Positions 46,789 through 58,800 of a stretch of 64,000 bases of DNA are shown piece after piece. The position numbers and the translations under genes were made by a program. Origin of the DNA: Panicum virgatum (Eukaryota > Streptophyta > Magnoliopsida > Poales > Poaceae); NCBI RefSeq assembly GCF_016808335.1, contig NC_053149.1, positions 17,518,733 through 17,582,732 on the forward strand, given 5' to 3'. The first letter of the stretch is position 1. Each line of letters starts with the position of its first letter. Under the pieces are notes generated by a model. The model worked only from the letters and a program-made list of their open reading frames with translations. It was not told the origin of the DNA and did not search any database.

Positions 46789-47682
46789 TAGGGATGGCAA
46801 CGAGTACAAACTCATCGGGTTTTACCATTCCAAATTCAAATTCATGAAAAATATCTAGACCTATTAAAAAATTCATACCCGTGACGGGTTTAAAATTGTG
46901 CTTAAACCCATACCTATCGGGTTAACCGATACCCACGGGTAACCCGTGGGTCTGTACTTTACTATGCTAGTTTTTATCATAATTAACAAATTTAACATAG
47001 TAAGCATCAAAATTATAGCATACAGGGATACAAACACTACAACTGTAAAGCAAAAACATCCTACCCACTATTGGACTGGTGGATCAGATTAGCTGGTAAA
47101 ATTAGATGATCATAAGAGAAAAATAGGAATCCATGGGGCCATGGCCCCCGTTGGCCCTGCTTATCCTCCGCCAGTGCTACCAAACTATTCAGGGTTCATC
47201 AAAATAAGAAGGGAAGAATAAGGGATGTTAAATTTATTATAGATTTATAAAATAATATGACAATTGCACTAGGTTGAATCGGGTTTAAAAACTCATGGGT
47301 TTACATGTTTGGGTATTGTAGGAATAAATTCGTACCCATAAAAGCAAGTATTATAAAGAGGCTGAGAGCTAGCTGAGATCTTACATGGAAGAGAGAGAAA
47401 ACAGAAGACAGAAGGGAGCAAGCGACTAGTGAAAGGCCCCCTTGCGAAGATGTGCTGCTGCGCATACTATTGGCTGCTCTGCATTAACTAACTATAGGGT
47501 TCACCACCGAGACGGCTGCTTCCAGCTCGCAGTTGACGCATGCCATTAACCTTGCTCTAAACCCAACGGGTTGGATTTATGCCCATTTATAAAACCACAG
47601 GTCTAAGAGGTGATCAAACTTGTACCCTAATTGAGTAAAAATTCATCGAATTTTGAATTTCAGGTACCCATTGTCATCCCTA
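46789..47682. mobile_element. Non-autonomous hAT element, 894 bp, with TSD
   Basis: Ends TAGGGATGGCAA and TTGTCATCCCTA are mirrored with one difference. A perfect 8-bp target-site duplication GTTTCCAC lies at 46781-46788 and 47683-47690. Subterminal DNA is rich in 'ACCCGTGGG' and 'CATACC' phrases, a common layout of grass hAT elements with TAGGGATG ends. No transposase frame. Confidence 0.9.
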
Positions 47683-47690
47683 GTTTCCAC

Positions 47691-47903
47691 ATGCCTACTA
47701 CATCAGGCTAAAATAGATCCCTCAAATTGCATGTCGTAGGCTGATTTGGCTGAATAACTAGCTCCTCTTCTTTGTAGGTCGACATTTCGCTTTTCCACTA
47801 GTCACCAAAAGCTGACGAATTAAGCGAGTAAATCAAAAGTCAACTTATGGCAAATATCTTTGATCCACTCATTTATCTGTGAGCGCTTCGGCAATCGTCC
47901 TAT
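47691..47903. other. Short intergenic spacer
   Basis: No gene or repeat recognised between the hAT element and the Tourist-like MITE. Confidence 0.4.
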
Positions 47904-47906
47904 TTA

Positions 47907-48149
47907 GGTCTTGTTTAATTCCCTTCAAAATTTCAAAACTTTACAAGATTTCACATCACATCGAATTTTTGAACGCATACATGAAGTATTAAATGTAGTT
48001 AAATAAAATAACTAATTACATAATTTGTCTATAACTTGCAAGACGAATTTTTTGAGCCAAGTTAACCTATGGCGGAATAATAATTACTAAATATAAACGA
48101 AAGTGCTACATTACTTTACAGCATCATTTTTATGCATCTAAACAAGACC
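47907..48149. mobile_element. Tourist-like MITE, 243 bp, TSD TTA
   Basis: Ends GGTCTTGTTTA and TAAACAAGACC are exact mirrors. TTA flanks both sides (47904-47906 and 48150-48152), the target-site form of PIF/Harbinger elements. The core has 'CACATCGAATTT', 'CAAGACGAATT' and 'CGAAAGTGCTACA', the same vocabulary as the segments near 5.8, 9.8 and 50.2 kb. Confidence 0.88.
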
Positions 48150-48152
48150 TTA

Positions 48153-49641
48153 GCCTCTTATTCCAATCTAGCTCAACTAGTACACCGGACATGTCTCGAA
48201 TGGTGGAGCAGTATCCATACATCTTCACAATGTTTCGGTTTTGTATCTGCACTAATATCTCTATTTCATCACGGAACTATTCCCCATTGATCGAATTACG
48301 CTTCTATACTGCGTATCTTCTTCTGTCTGTTCCTTGCTGCATACCTGGCGAGTCGGTTTGAAAACAATTCTATAGCTATGCACTTACTCAATTCTATAGT
48401 TGTTTTAGATTCATTATAAGTCAAACTTCTTCGAGTTCAACCAAATTTAAAAAAAAAACATAGCTTGATTTGACGATAATTGTGTTGCAATTGTTGTTAC
48501 ATTTTTCTATATAACTATGCCGAATATGATAAAACTAAAACACAATACATTTATAGATTGCCAGCATGTATGTGATATGAATCCGTTTTATTGAAAAAAA
48601 CATTAAAATATTTACATAGTTATTATTAGGAAAGATGTATATGTGAGATTAAAGCAAAGCAAAGTCAACGTGGCTCTGATCGGCCGTGCGCCCACGCCCC
48701 AATGATGATTTTACACTCAACCGTAAGTTTTGGAGTGAGCGGTCGATTTTTTTCATCACCATCACATGTGGGCCCATTGCTCCGCCTTCGCTGTCCCTTT
48801 CCCACATCTGGATCTCGCGCTCCCGACCTCCCTTTCCTTACTCTCTCTCCCGGTCCTCTCCCCATTCCTCTGCTCCAGATGCATCACGGTGGGGCCACGA
48901 CGGGAGGAGCGGATCCCGGCGGGGCCAGCGGCGGGAGGAGCGGCGAGCCGGCGGCGGGGCGCGGCAGGACGGCGGCGGGGCCGGCGGGAGGCGCGGAGCC
49001 GACGCGCTGCGGGTCGGCGGCGGGAGGCACTGCGGGCCGGTGGCGGGAGGAGGCACTGCGGGCCGGCTGCCGGGGGAGGCGCTGCGGAGACGGGTTGGCG
49101 GCGGGAGGCGCGGCGGCGCTCGCCCCCAGCGCCGCCCCGGCAGATCTAGTTTTTTTTTCTTTTTTTAATTCATTTTTATCTGAGTTTTTTATTTTTTATG
49201 TAAAAAATTTTTCTCTTGTAATTTTTTTCTTACATTTTTAATTTATTTCGTACATTTTTTTCAAATATTTTCTTGAAGGTTCCCTCTCCCCTAAATTTTC
49301 TTTGAAAAAATTCTGCTCTCTAATTTTTTTCTTTGATTTTTTCCTTGAAAAAATTTCTGCTCCGAATTTTTCCTTGAAAATTTTGCTGCTGCTCCAAAAG
49401 AAAATTTGATTTTTTTCCCTATTTTTTTCCAGAAAATGATAAAAAAAACTTTCTATAAACAGAAAAAAAACGCAGGAAGGGGTCTCTACGGTCGACCAAA
49501 AATTAGCCTGTCCCCGCCCGCGCCCCGCGGCAGGCCAAGTGACACGTGCCATTCACGCCGCCCCTTTTTTACCTTTCGGAGAAAGAGTGAACACAGGGCA
49601 ATTCGCCTTCCTTTCCGCACGCTAACGGACGGAGCAAACCA
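48153..49641. other. Intergenic; GC-rich block then T-rich block, no gene confirmed
   Basis: 48870-49145 is a GGC/GGA-rich stretch open in several frames with Gly/Arg/Ala-rich translations; nothing in it resembles a known domain. 49150-49470 is very T-rich. The abrupt switch in composition suggests an old insertion boundary, but no termini were found. Confidence 0.45.
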
Positions 49642-49650
49642 TTTCTCGTA

Positions 49651-50836
49651 AAGTAAATTTGCTGCTGGACATTCTTCGATGTTGTTAGTTGTTGCTGGAC
49701 ATTCTTCAATGTTTGTTATTTACTGATAGACACTACTTAATTATATGTTCGCTGATAGACACTCTTTATGTTTATATATTTTGTATAAGACACTACATAC
49801 ATTATAATATTTATTTTCTGGTAAAAAATAAAAGAACTAAAAGAAAGACCAAAATACCCTCCGTATCTTATCATATCCATCTGATCCCCAGCCACCTGTT
49901 CGATTCCCGGGTAACGGCCGTTCCCACCCTTTCCCAGCAGCGACAGGCAAGAGGCGCCGCCGGCCACCATCTGCAGCCCGGGCAGCGGCCCTGCCGGCTC
50001 GAAATCCCACCAAAATCGATCCTGCTCATGTAGCTTTGCCCCATCCCCACACAAATCAGTGCTGCGCTCCACCTCAGCTCATGAACCAGCCCCTAAAATT
50101 CAAAATTTCAAAACTATCACATCGAATGAATAATTAAACCTAGATAAAATAAAAAATTAATTGCATAGTTTGATTTTAAATTATGAGACGAATCTAATGA
50201 GCCTAATTAAACTATAATTAGACACTAAATTGCTACAGTAACTACTACAGTAAGCATGTGCTAATGCCGAATTAATTGATCTTAATAAATTCGTCTCGTA
50301 GTTTAAAAAAGTTCTACAATTAATTTTATGATTAATTTATATTTAATACTTCCAATTTGAAAGATTCCCTTTCAACCCCTGGGTCCGCCACAGCGCCAAC
50401 CGCCATGGATCCTGCAGGAGCTTCCCGGTGCGCCCTCTCCGGTGCTCTAGTCGTCCTGCGTACATGACATCGCCATGAACAGTCCGATAAAATATCTACA
50501 GTGCGGATTCATCAAAGAAGCTCAACCTCTCATGGGTTCTTGTCGGGTATTGTCGACATGTATGGATATTGAGCTCTTTAATGGCTTTGAACTTGGATGG
50601 ATATTGAACCTTAGTTCTTTTCTTTATCTATGCATATCTAGGCAATGTGGTTCAAGGGGCATTTGGTCATTTTACATATTTTCTCTCTTCTCTAAATTAG
50701 AAAATCATTATTTTAATAGAGTTGATGTCTTGTAGCAAATATCCATATTTCAAAAGTGCCCACTAGCAAACGCATGATTTAATAGTATTCATCAGCAAAA
50801 TACAACATTGAAAAGTGTCCGGCAACAAATTTACCC
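49651..50836. mobile_element. Mutator-like element, 1186 bp, with 9-bp TSD
   Basis: A perfect 9-bp target-site duplication TTTCTCGTA lies at 49642-49650 and 50837-50845. The ends are long imperfect inverted repeats (left AAGTAAATTTGCTGCTGG; right, reversed, GGGTAAATTTGTTGCCGG) with repeated 'TTGCTGGACATTCTT' subterminal units. The 9-bp duplication and long ends point to the Mutator superfamily. The interior holds a GC-rich segment (49910-50060) that may be captured host DNA, as in Pack-MULEs, and a MITE-like segment at about 50095-50380. No transposase. Confidence 0.87.
50095..50380. repeat. MITE-like segment nested in the Mutator-like element
   Basis: Carries 'ATCACATCGAATGAATA', 'TGAGACGAATCTAATGAGCC' and 'AATTCGTCTCGTAG', the vocabulary of the other MITE segments in this window. 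Ends are approximate. Confidence 0.55.
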
Positions 50837-50845
50837 TTTCTCGTA

Positions 50846-52160
50846 CGCGAAACCGTGACAGCCCACCGGAAAAGCATCCAGCGGCCATGCGGTTCATCGG
50901 GACGCATTTCTTGGTGTGATTGACGGATGACTCGCGGGCAGGTTACCGGCAAGTGTCTGGAACGACCAGAGCTGCCCGTTTCTTGCGGTTTGCCACTTGC
51001 CAGATACAGAGATACTACTGCTACCCACGAGACGAGCAAAGATTTGTCCTAGTGAGCTTCCATTCTATCCCTTTGAGCACTAGGTCTTTGTCAAGCCACT
51101 GAATTCGAGTTTGTTACTCGTGGAACTTTGAGCTCCTAGACAATTAGACGTGCTTGTGAGTGCTCAGCTGAGATTGTGAGCATCATAAGAAGTTCGTAAT
51201 CTTCATTCCTCTCGGAAGAACTCATAGTAAGTGACATTGGGCTTGAGCGTTGGTCTCACCCTTGGGTGAGGAGCATAGGGGTTCTTGAGCACTGTCTCTC
51301 GAACTCTTTCTCAACAGAGACGTAGCATCTTTGGGTGTGAACTTCGGAAAACAAATCTCTGGCTCTTTGTGTCACTTTGCTTGAGCTTTGGTCTCTCTGC
51401 TTGTGGAACTAACTTTTTAGGATTTGAGTTCAATCTACTCATTCACAAGTTTCTAGCTTGAACCAACTGTTGAGAAATACCTTCAAGGAACATCTGTTAC
51501 CTGTAAATTTACTTGTCTACTTTTCTTACTTTGGTACCTATTTTTTTTTCTTGTCGTAGCCTTTATACCCGACACATCGGAGAATATCTATGGAAACTCC
51601 GGACACCAAGTTCAAAGTATCCGGACATATACCCGTTGTCTCCGGCCCATCTGATTCTGACAATTTTAAAAGTGTTTTAAGTTGCAGATTAGTCTATTCA
51701 CCCCCCTAGACATCTTGAGGTCCTCTCACAGGGTGAGCAGGCCGCAGGGCGGGCGGCGGCGGTGGAGAGAGAGAGAGAGACGGGGGAGGAAGTGAGAGAG
51801 AGGAGGAGGAGGGGAAAAAGAAGAAAAAAAACTAACATGTGGGCCCCACCAGTAGTAGTTGGCATAGAGGATAGGATGTAGAGTATGACGAGTGCAGAAA
51901 AAATGAGGATAGAGGAGAGAATCTCCATGACTATGGCAGAATTTTTTTAGAGGGTGAATTTAGAGTACGACGAGTGAGCTAGTGAAAAAAGTTCGGATTC
52001 CAAATACCGATTGCCACATATACATACTACTACCAGTCTACCATGGCACGAGTAACCGATGAGCATCTCTAACAGATTTGGAGTGCTCCAGCAGATTACC
52101 AATCCAATCGTCATTACCTATAAGTTTTTTATAATCACCAACACACACCTCCCTGCCCTC
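50846..52160. other. Intergenic, with a probable copia LTR fragment
   Basis: 51060-51715 reads like the 3' part of a large copia LTR, ending in 'CTATTCACCCCCCTAGACATC', a phrase common at such LTR ends. No partner LTR or TSD was found. A GA repeat lies at 51766-51780. No gene recognised. Confidence 0.35.
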
Positions 52161-52166
52161 TAAATA

Positions 52167-53107
52167 TATAGATGGCCTGATGGGCCGTGTGGGATGGGCT
52201 GTACGAAAAATGGCACTAAAAACACAATACAAACACGACATGACACGGTAGGTTTGTGTCAGTTCCAGCACGACACGGGCGTAGTGTAGTGCGTGGGCTG
52301 TAACCCCAGCACGCAGTGCGGGCACGGACACGACACGGATAATGGGCTGACACGGGCTTGGCACGGTACCTATCTGATACTAGCCGTTAGGCCTAGCCTA
52401 CTAGTCGTTAGCCTTACAGGCTTACTAGGCCGGGAGTCCACTTAAGGCATGTCACGGCAGCTGACGTATATATGTCACAGGCGACGCCTCTCGCCCCTCC
52501 CAAACCCTAACCCTCGCTCACTCCACTCCGTCACCTCACTCGGCCGCCTCTTGCGCTCACCTCTCGCCACTCGCTCGCGTCTCGCCTCTCACCTCTCCCG
52601 ACTCCGGTTGCCGCATCTGTGCCACTGGCCGCCGATGGCCCATCATTTGGGCCATCTAGTCTTGTCCCTGTGCTATACCATCGCCCTCTTCCTCGACTCC
52701 CTTTCTCTTCTCATCTCAGCTGTCCGATCTAGATCGGAACAGCTGTTCGGCCGGTGAAGCTGCGTTGCACCTCCGCCGTCGGCCCGGCCCGGCACTACCG
52801 CATGACTTTTTCCCCTTCTGGTCACATCCTCCTCTTCCATCTCCAGTCTCCTCGAATCCATCCCTAAACCCAAATTTTGAGTATTTTGAACCATTTGTGG
52901 TGGTAGTGCCTGGACCGGCACTATCAAGACATGCTGATCGTGCCGCTAGCACGACATGGTTAAGTGCCTATAGTGTCCTGCCTGGGCCGAGTGGCCAGCA
53001 TACAGTGCCGGCACAAGGCTTAGTGCGGAGTAGTGTTGTGCCAGATAGTGTCGTGCTGGATAGTGTTTTGTGGGGGCCGAGCCGGACTGCACGTTTGGCC
53101 ATCTATA
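52167..53107. mobile_element. Probable hAT-type non-autonomous element with GC-rich cargo
   Basis: Ends TATAGATGGCC and GGCCATCTATA are exact mirrors. Flanks TCTAAATA and TCTAATTG agree at six of eight positions, a possible decayed 8-bp duplication. Subterminal DNA is full of 'CACGACA' and 'GTCGTG' phrases in opposite orientation at the two sides. The middle (52490-52760) reads like the 5' leader of a host gene ('CCAAACCCTAACCCTCGC', Ser/Leu/Arg-rich) and may be captured. Confidence 0.65.
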
Positions 53108-53840
53108 TCTAATTGTAGGGTTTTTACTTTATCCTATTTTTGGTGGTTGCATTTTGGTAGTCTGCTGCAGAAACTATTACTTAAAACATAAAAGCAGTTA
53201 TTGGTAATTAAGAGATAATATGTTTTAGATATGAGATATAAATAATATGTTGAAGATGCTTTTAGCATATCATGAACCAGCACCGGCAGTTGAAAGAGAA
53301 AAGAAGCTCGCAAATTGCAATCGTGCATACCCAAAGGCCACATGGCCCAGAGATTAAAGAGGCAAACACCTTGCTAGCTAGCTCATCATCCACCGCGTCT
53401 TCTGCACGCAGAGGCCCTGAGGCGCTTTTTCTGCCCCCAAAGGCAATGGGAAAGGTGTGGTGATAGCCTGATAGGATCGGAGCTATGCTACTCTACTCAG
53501 GGCCAACACTGCCCTGAGCAGGCGCGCAGATTTGCTTTGCTCTGTTCCTCTCCGATCCCCTTCCTTTTCTTTCCTTTCCCAAAAAATAAAAGCCGACCCG
53601 TTTCTGAAGGGAACACCTGTTGCTCTCTCTCTCTCTGCCACGGCAGGCAGCACAGGACACGTAACGGGAGCGGCAGTGCCACACGGCAACGCATGGGCAT
53701 CACAAATATCAGTCCACACGCAACGATCCAATTGTTCTGCTTGCAGAGTTGCAGCATCACCACACTAGTGCCTTCTCCCCGAAAATTTGGATGCAAAAGA
53801 GAACGGAATCAATGTCCATCCAGCTCCTGACGGGGAGGTA

Positions 53841-54020
53841 GGGGTATGTATTTGTGTTTGAATCCCAATGCTAATGTATAGAAATGCTAAATTTTAACAC
53901 TAGATTATGCATATACAAGTTGTTAATAGGATGCGCTAACCTTTATCTAAGATTTAAACGTATGGGTGCTAATAGATACTAAAGTTTACCACTTAACTTT
54001 AACCTATCAAAACAGACCTC
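53841..54020. mobile_element. MITE specific to copy B flank, ~180 bp
   Basis: Begins GGGGTATGTATTTG and ends AAAACAGACCTC, with TA on both sides. The core has 'ATGCTAAATTTTAACACTAG' and 'ACTAAAGTTTACCACTTAAC' phrases. The matching place in copy A (near 9.46 kb) lacks it. Superfamily not resolved. Confidence 0.6.
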
Positions 54021-54128
54021 TAGTCGCCCCAGGTTAACAAATAACAACATATTGGCACTTGGCAAAACGAAATGGTCAATTTTGTGTTTTCCATTTGTTT
54101 TAGGCATTTCAAGTTTATCGTTCCCAAC

Positions 54129-54968
54129 CAGTGGCGGAGCTAGAAATTTGCGACTGGGTATGGCACATATAAAAAAATTTCAAAGCAAATACGCAATATA
54201 ATGGACGATAAGTTATAATGATCACAACAAATTCATAATAATAACCAAAGTATAAGTAATAATTAAATAATATTATAAAACAATAAAGGCTACTACAATA
54301 TAATCCTACGACCCCTTCTGTTCGAAGAGCTTGATAATATCCTCATCTTTCACTTGACTGAAGAATTCTCTCTGAATAAATGTAACTAAGCAAATGTAAT
54401 CGCAGCCCGCGAGCGATAGCCGATGGGGGCGAGCGCGCGAGGTGATGGGCTACCTGCCTATCGCTAGAGTGACCAAGTGTGAGAGCCGTCGAGCGCCAAT
54501 TGCCGAGCTGGGGATGCGCCGATGAGGCCTCCAGGATGCGGCGCTGAGGCGAGTGGGGAAAGGGGTGATACAATGCGACTCGCCGCTTGCGAGATGCGAG
54601 TACTCGAGTCTAGACCTGTATGGTTATTTCAAGCCCATAAGCCTCTTGTAGAGGCGGAATAATAGGGGTGTGGAGTGGTACATGTTAAAAAATGTTATTT
54701 TCTTGATGCGGTCCACATTAAATAAACCTCGTAAGCATCCTTTAAAAGAGCTTATGGGTTTATGGAGGGGCTTATAAGTCTATGTATTTGGATGAATGAA
54801 ACTTATTTGAAGTTTATTGGGCTGGTTTCTCCCTTGATGAGCTAGTAGACTTTGTTCCTTCATGTGCTGAATATACATGATACGTATAAATATGTATACA
54901 TATTAATATTTGATCTCAAATCATGGGTATGCCGAGGCATACAGGTGCATACCCCTGCCGCCGCCCAT
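54129..54968. mobile_element. DNA transposon remnant, 840 bp, with TSD GTTCCCAAC
   Basis: Direct repeats GTTCCCAAC flank the segment (54120-54128 and 54969-54977). It begins CAGTGGCGGAGCTAG and ends CCTGCCGCCGCCCAT, weakly complementary. Copy A has an uninterrupted similar sequence ('GCCAACAATTATCGTCTA') near 9.53 kb. Eight or nine duplicated bases fit hAT or Mutator-like origin. No transposase recognised. Confidence 0.75.
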
Positions 54969-55850
54969 GTTCCCAACAGGTATTGTCTACTTAACTTCAA
55001 TGCTGCTCACAAAGCATAACTCCAGTGGCGCGCAAAGCTTTGGACGGGAATTAGGCATGTTCAGAACGATAAAAGAAAGAGCGCTTTCGACATTCTCAGG
55101 AAAGTTTTTCTGGTCAAAAAGAAAATGTACGCCTAACGAGTGGTTCAGACTTCAGACCTGGATAGAGACGAATCAAAGGGGCAAAAGAACAAAATTTGGG
55201 GTTTTCCTTAAAATACTTGCTCACTGAAGCGCCACGCTATTAGTCTGCCAATGTTTTGACACGCAACGTGACAGTGGATTGGAGGACATGGCCCTCAATA
55301 GCATCTACCGGAACATATGCATTTTGCCACCTATTCCTATCAGTACACACACTACACTAAATCAAGCCACGCGTCACTTGGCCAGCACCAGCAGGATTCT
55401 TCGACAACCTGCAACTGATTAACTCCAGTTTGACGATAGCTTCACTTCAGTTTGACGAACTACAGCACCTTTGTTTTCTTCTCCAAACAAGAAACGCTTA
55501 CCTGGAAAATACCAACAAAGTTCTCAAATGACTGATGATGAGTTCAGACCACAGGATTAAACATAGACAAATTTCAAGATTTTGTTACAAAGCCTTCATG
55601 GTAGACACATGATGCAATAAATATGTAACATATTCTTCTCAATGAACTGGATCATTGTACATACTGCCTCAAATAAACATATAGTCATATGTACAACTAA
55701 ACAACCAGTTCAGCCCTTTTGCAGCTTGTTGCCGCAATTCAGTGAGTACAAATTAATGGTTAGCTATGAAGATCACGAAGCCCAAAGCCGGAAGAATACG
55801 GGGAACTCAACTGTACAAGCAGCTGAGACCAACAATTGGTTCCAAATGAA

Positions 55851-58800
55851 CTACTTTTGAAGAGAGCCCTGTATCATTGACGTTAGTGATGGATGAACAC
55901 GAGCGGTCTTCAATGATCGTGCAACACTTCTTCCTTCGGAATATTCCTCACCAAGCGGCCATCTTGGCCGCAGCTCATACTGTACCACACAAGAACTGAT
56001 CAGGCAAAGAAAATAGAGAAGTAGCTCATGAAAATTTATGCAGCAACGGTTTCAGATTCTCCACTGCTAAGACAACTTTCGGAACAAGAAATAGGTCTGA
56101 AGTCAAAACAATCTGACATGGTGCCATTTAATTAAAAAAATTAGATGTCATAGTTTTGATTTCTGACAGAGCTGATCTACATGACATCAGATTATTAAAC
56201 TTCAACAATAGAGCCAAATGCAGTTACTGGGGATAAATAATCCAATGTGGAACTGTAATTGGAGTCAAAGTTTCCAAACTTCCAGAACTATATCCCACTT
56301 CATGACAACTGGATTGCTGTTTGTTTGACACTTGCCTTTCTCCTTTAAGTTGACAACAAGGCCCAATTATATTATCACGCGGAGAGCTGTCCCCTTGGCT
56401 TTGTCTTAAGAGGTACAGGTACTCACAAGACCTCAAGCACTCAGTTGGGTGGCATCTCAACTAGAGCTCTACCAAGCTATTGCTTGGTCCTTGGCCCGAC
56501 CATACGAAGTTAAAAAAAATCAGAGAGCCTAACAGTGTCATGATAGAAAAAGAAATGGTTTAGTGCAGCTACAACTTATTACTTTGGTGATCGTCATAGT
56601 GTAAGGATGTTAAACAGCCTTGCGCTACAAACCGTGAGTAAATAAACATAGAAAAAACATAAGAGAAAAGGTAAAAGGGCTGCTTAAGCCAGCCATTATA
56701 AATGGTTAAAGAACACAAAGTACTCCTAAATACTAGTCACACTTAAACAATGAGCACAGAAACTTCTCACGAATTAAATGCAAGCCAATAGGCAGACCTG
56801 CGTATCATCAGGCTCATCAGCAGCAGGTGGGTCCTCAAATCTTCCCGCAATGAAGTGCTCAATCCCAGTCCAAGCAATCATGACGCCTATGCAAAACTGG
56901 TTATTGCTCAGGAAAAAGAATTAAGAATCAAGTCGTAAAGACATCTACAATATACTTCAATATTTTAAAAAAAGAGATAGAATAGTACATCCTAAGGGTC
57001 TATAGTGAAAATCAAAGAACTGCAATGAGCTTGTATGGTAACTGACGTTAAATACAAGACAATTTTATTGACAGTTCAGTGCGGTACTAAGTTACTAATA
57101 TTTTTCAATTAACTCATACCATTGTCAGTACAAAGGCTTGGAGGAGGAGATACAAGTTGTAGTCTGTTATTCTCAGCAACTTGATTCAGGCGAGTTCTAA
57201 CATACTTGTTTGATGCGACGCCCCCTGAAACAACCTTTAATTATTGGATCAGTCCACATACTGGATGTGTTAAACAGATTTAACCATCATCAAGATATCT
57301 AGATTACAAAGTATTTGATGGAAGGTTCAATCTTCAATGCCCATTCAACTGCTCGTTGGCATCTTTCTTCCAAATGTAACACAGCAACTCGCTGCATAGG
57401 TCAAAATTATCAGGAAAAGATCAAAATCCTCGATAAACATTGAATATCTTGTCCATTGTGTCAAACCTGAAAAGAGGCAGCAATGTTTGCCCTTGATTGT
57501 CTGTCTTCCTCTGATGCAGATGAAATGGGAATATCATCTGTGCTTCTATCAGAGTGTAAAAATGAAAGATCAGCTAATGAGATTATAATTATTACCATGT
57601 AAACTACAAATGTTTTCTAAAAATGATAAAGAACTTTCCATATTTTAAGACCAAGTTACTAAACTTTGTACATAATTACTTGCCCAGGTTTTGACACAAG
57701 TGCTACTTGAAACAAATATCCTTTAAGCATAAAAGAGAATTTAGAAATGTGCATTTAACAGCTCAAATTCTGCCAGTTTAGAACTTTGAACTTGAGGTAT
57801 AGATAAAGTACAAAATACTACTTTCTCAAAGAATACTAAGTGGATGATTCTACCGGAAACACCAGAAAGCCAGTTCATATTATGAAAAAAAGGAGAGGAC
57901 ACAGGGACTGAGATCAGTGAGACCAAACAGGATAGTGTGTGCTTACAAATTCTTAGATTCAATTGCCAGTCGGACTTGAGTCTTCAGACCAGCATAAGAA
58001 AAATTGCAATCTTTATGTTGTCGCATTGGAACCTGAAAGTATACAATACAAACTGTAACCAATCACATAATTTAGCTAAGAATATTAACAAATGGATAAC
58101 AACATTTAGCTATATCTCAGTTAAGAAAAAACTACATCAGCAGACTTACTCTGAACTTAACAGCGTCAGGATCACCATCTAGAGCAAGCTCTTCAAGAGC
58201 AGGACCACCACCTTTTCGCATATCAAGGCCCAACCATCTTGCTGTTTTGTCATATGCCTCACCAATCGCATCATCTATAGTAGTCCCCAGTTGAACGTAT
58301 TGCCCAAGGCTATGAGCAAGAACAAGAAGATTGTGTCCTCCTGAACAGATTGACTAGTTAGATAGCTTAAAGACATAAGAAAGAATTCAGGAATCAAGGA
58401 TATTTCTTCTGTCCTGATTATGACACTAGTGTTTCTGCCGAATTAGCATATATGCTTAAGGAACTTATGTTGAAGTAGTTCTACATTGATTTACATGCCC
58501 TTTGTCAATGGAACAATTCATGCTGTAATTGACTAAAATAATCTGTCACATACATTTAATTTCAATAATTTCAACAGCAGTGTTGGGCATAAGAAAGAAA
58601 TCAGTTTATATAGTGGAATAAGAAGGAAACGTTTCAAGTAGTGAATATAGTGCAAAAAGAAGTAGCTACGATGTGGTAAGTTAAAAGGCATTAAAAATCA
58701 AGAGACCCAATTATTTTGTGTTAATGCACAGAAGAATAGAAAAATATAAATCATTTAGTAGTAACGCACATAAGAGTAACAAAAATATGGTAATTATTTT

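Larger units (their letters stand above)
53590..55850 (-). other. 3' flank of copy B, homologous to 8.7-10.7 kb
   Basis: Left arm of the segmental duplication in copy B. It shares ordered blocks with 8.7-10.7 kb but carries two insertions that copy A lacks (53841-54020 and 54129-54968). No gene seen. Confidence 0.72.

Noticed and set aside
48686..49241. Gly/Arg-rich proteins of 127-179 residues
   Set aside because: Low-complexity GGC repeats with no domain; three overlapping frames are open at once.
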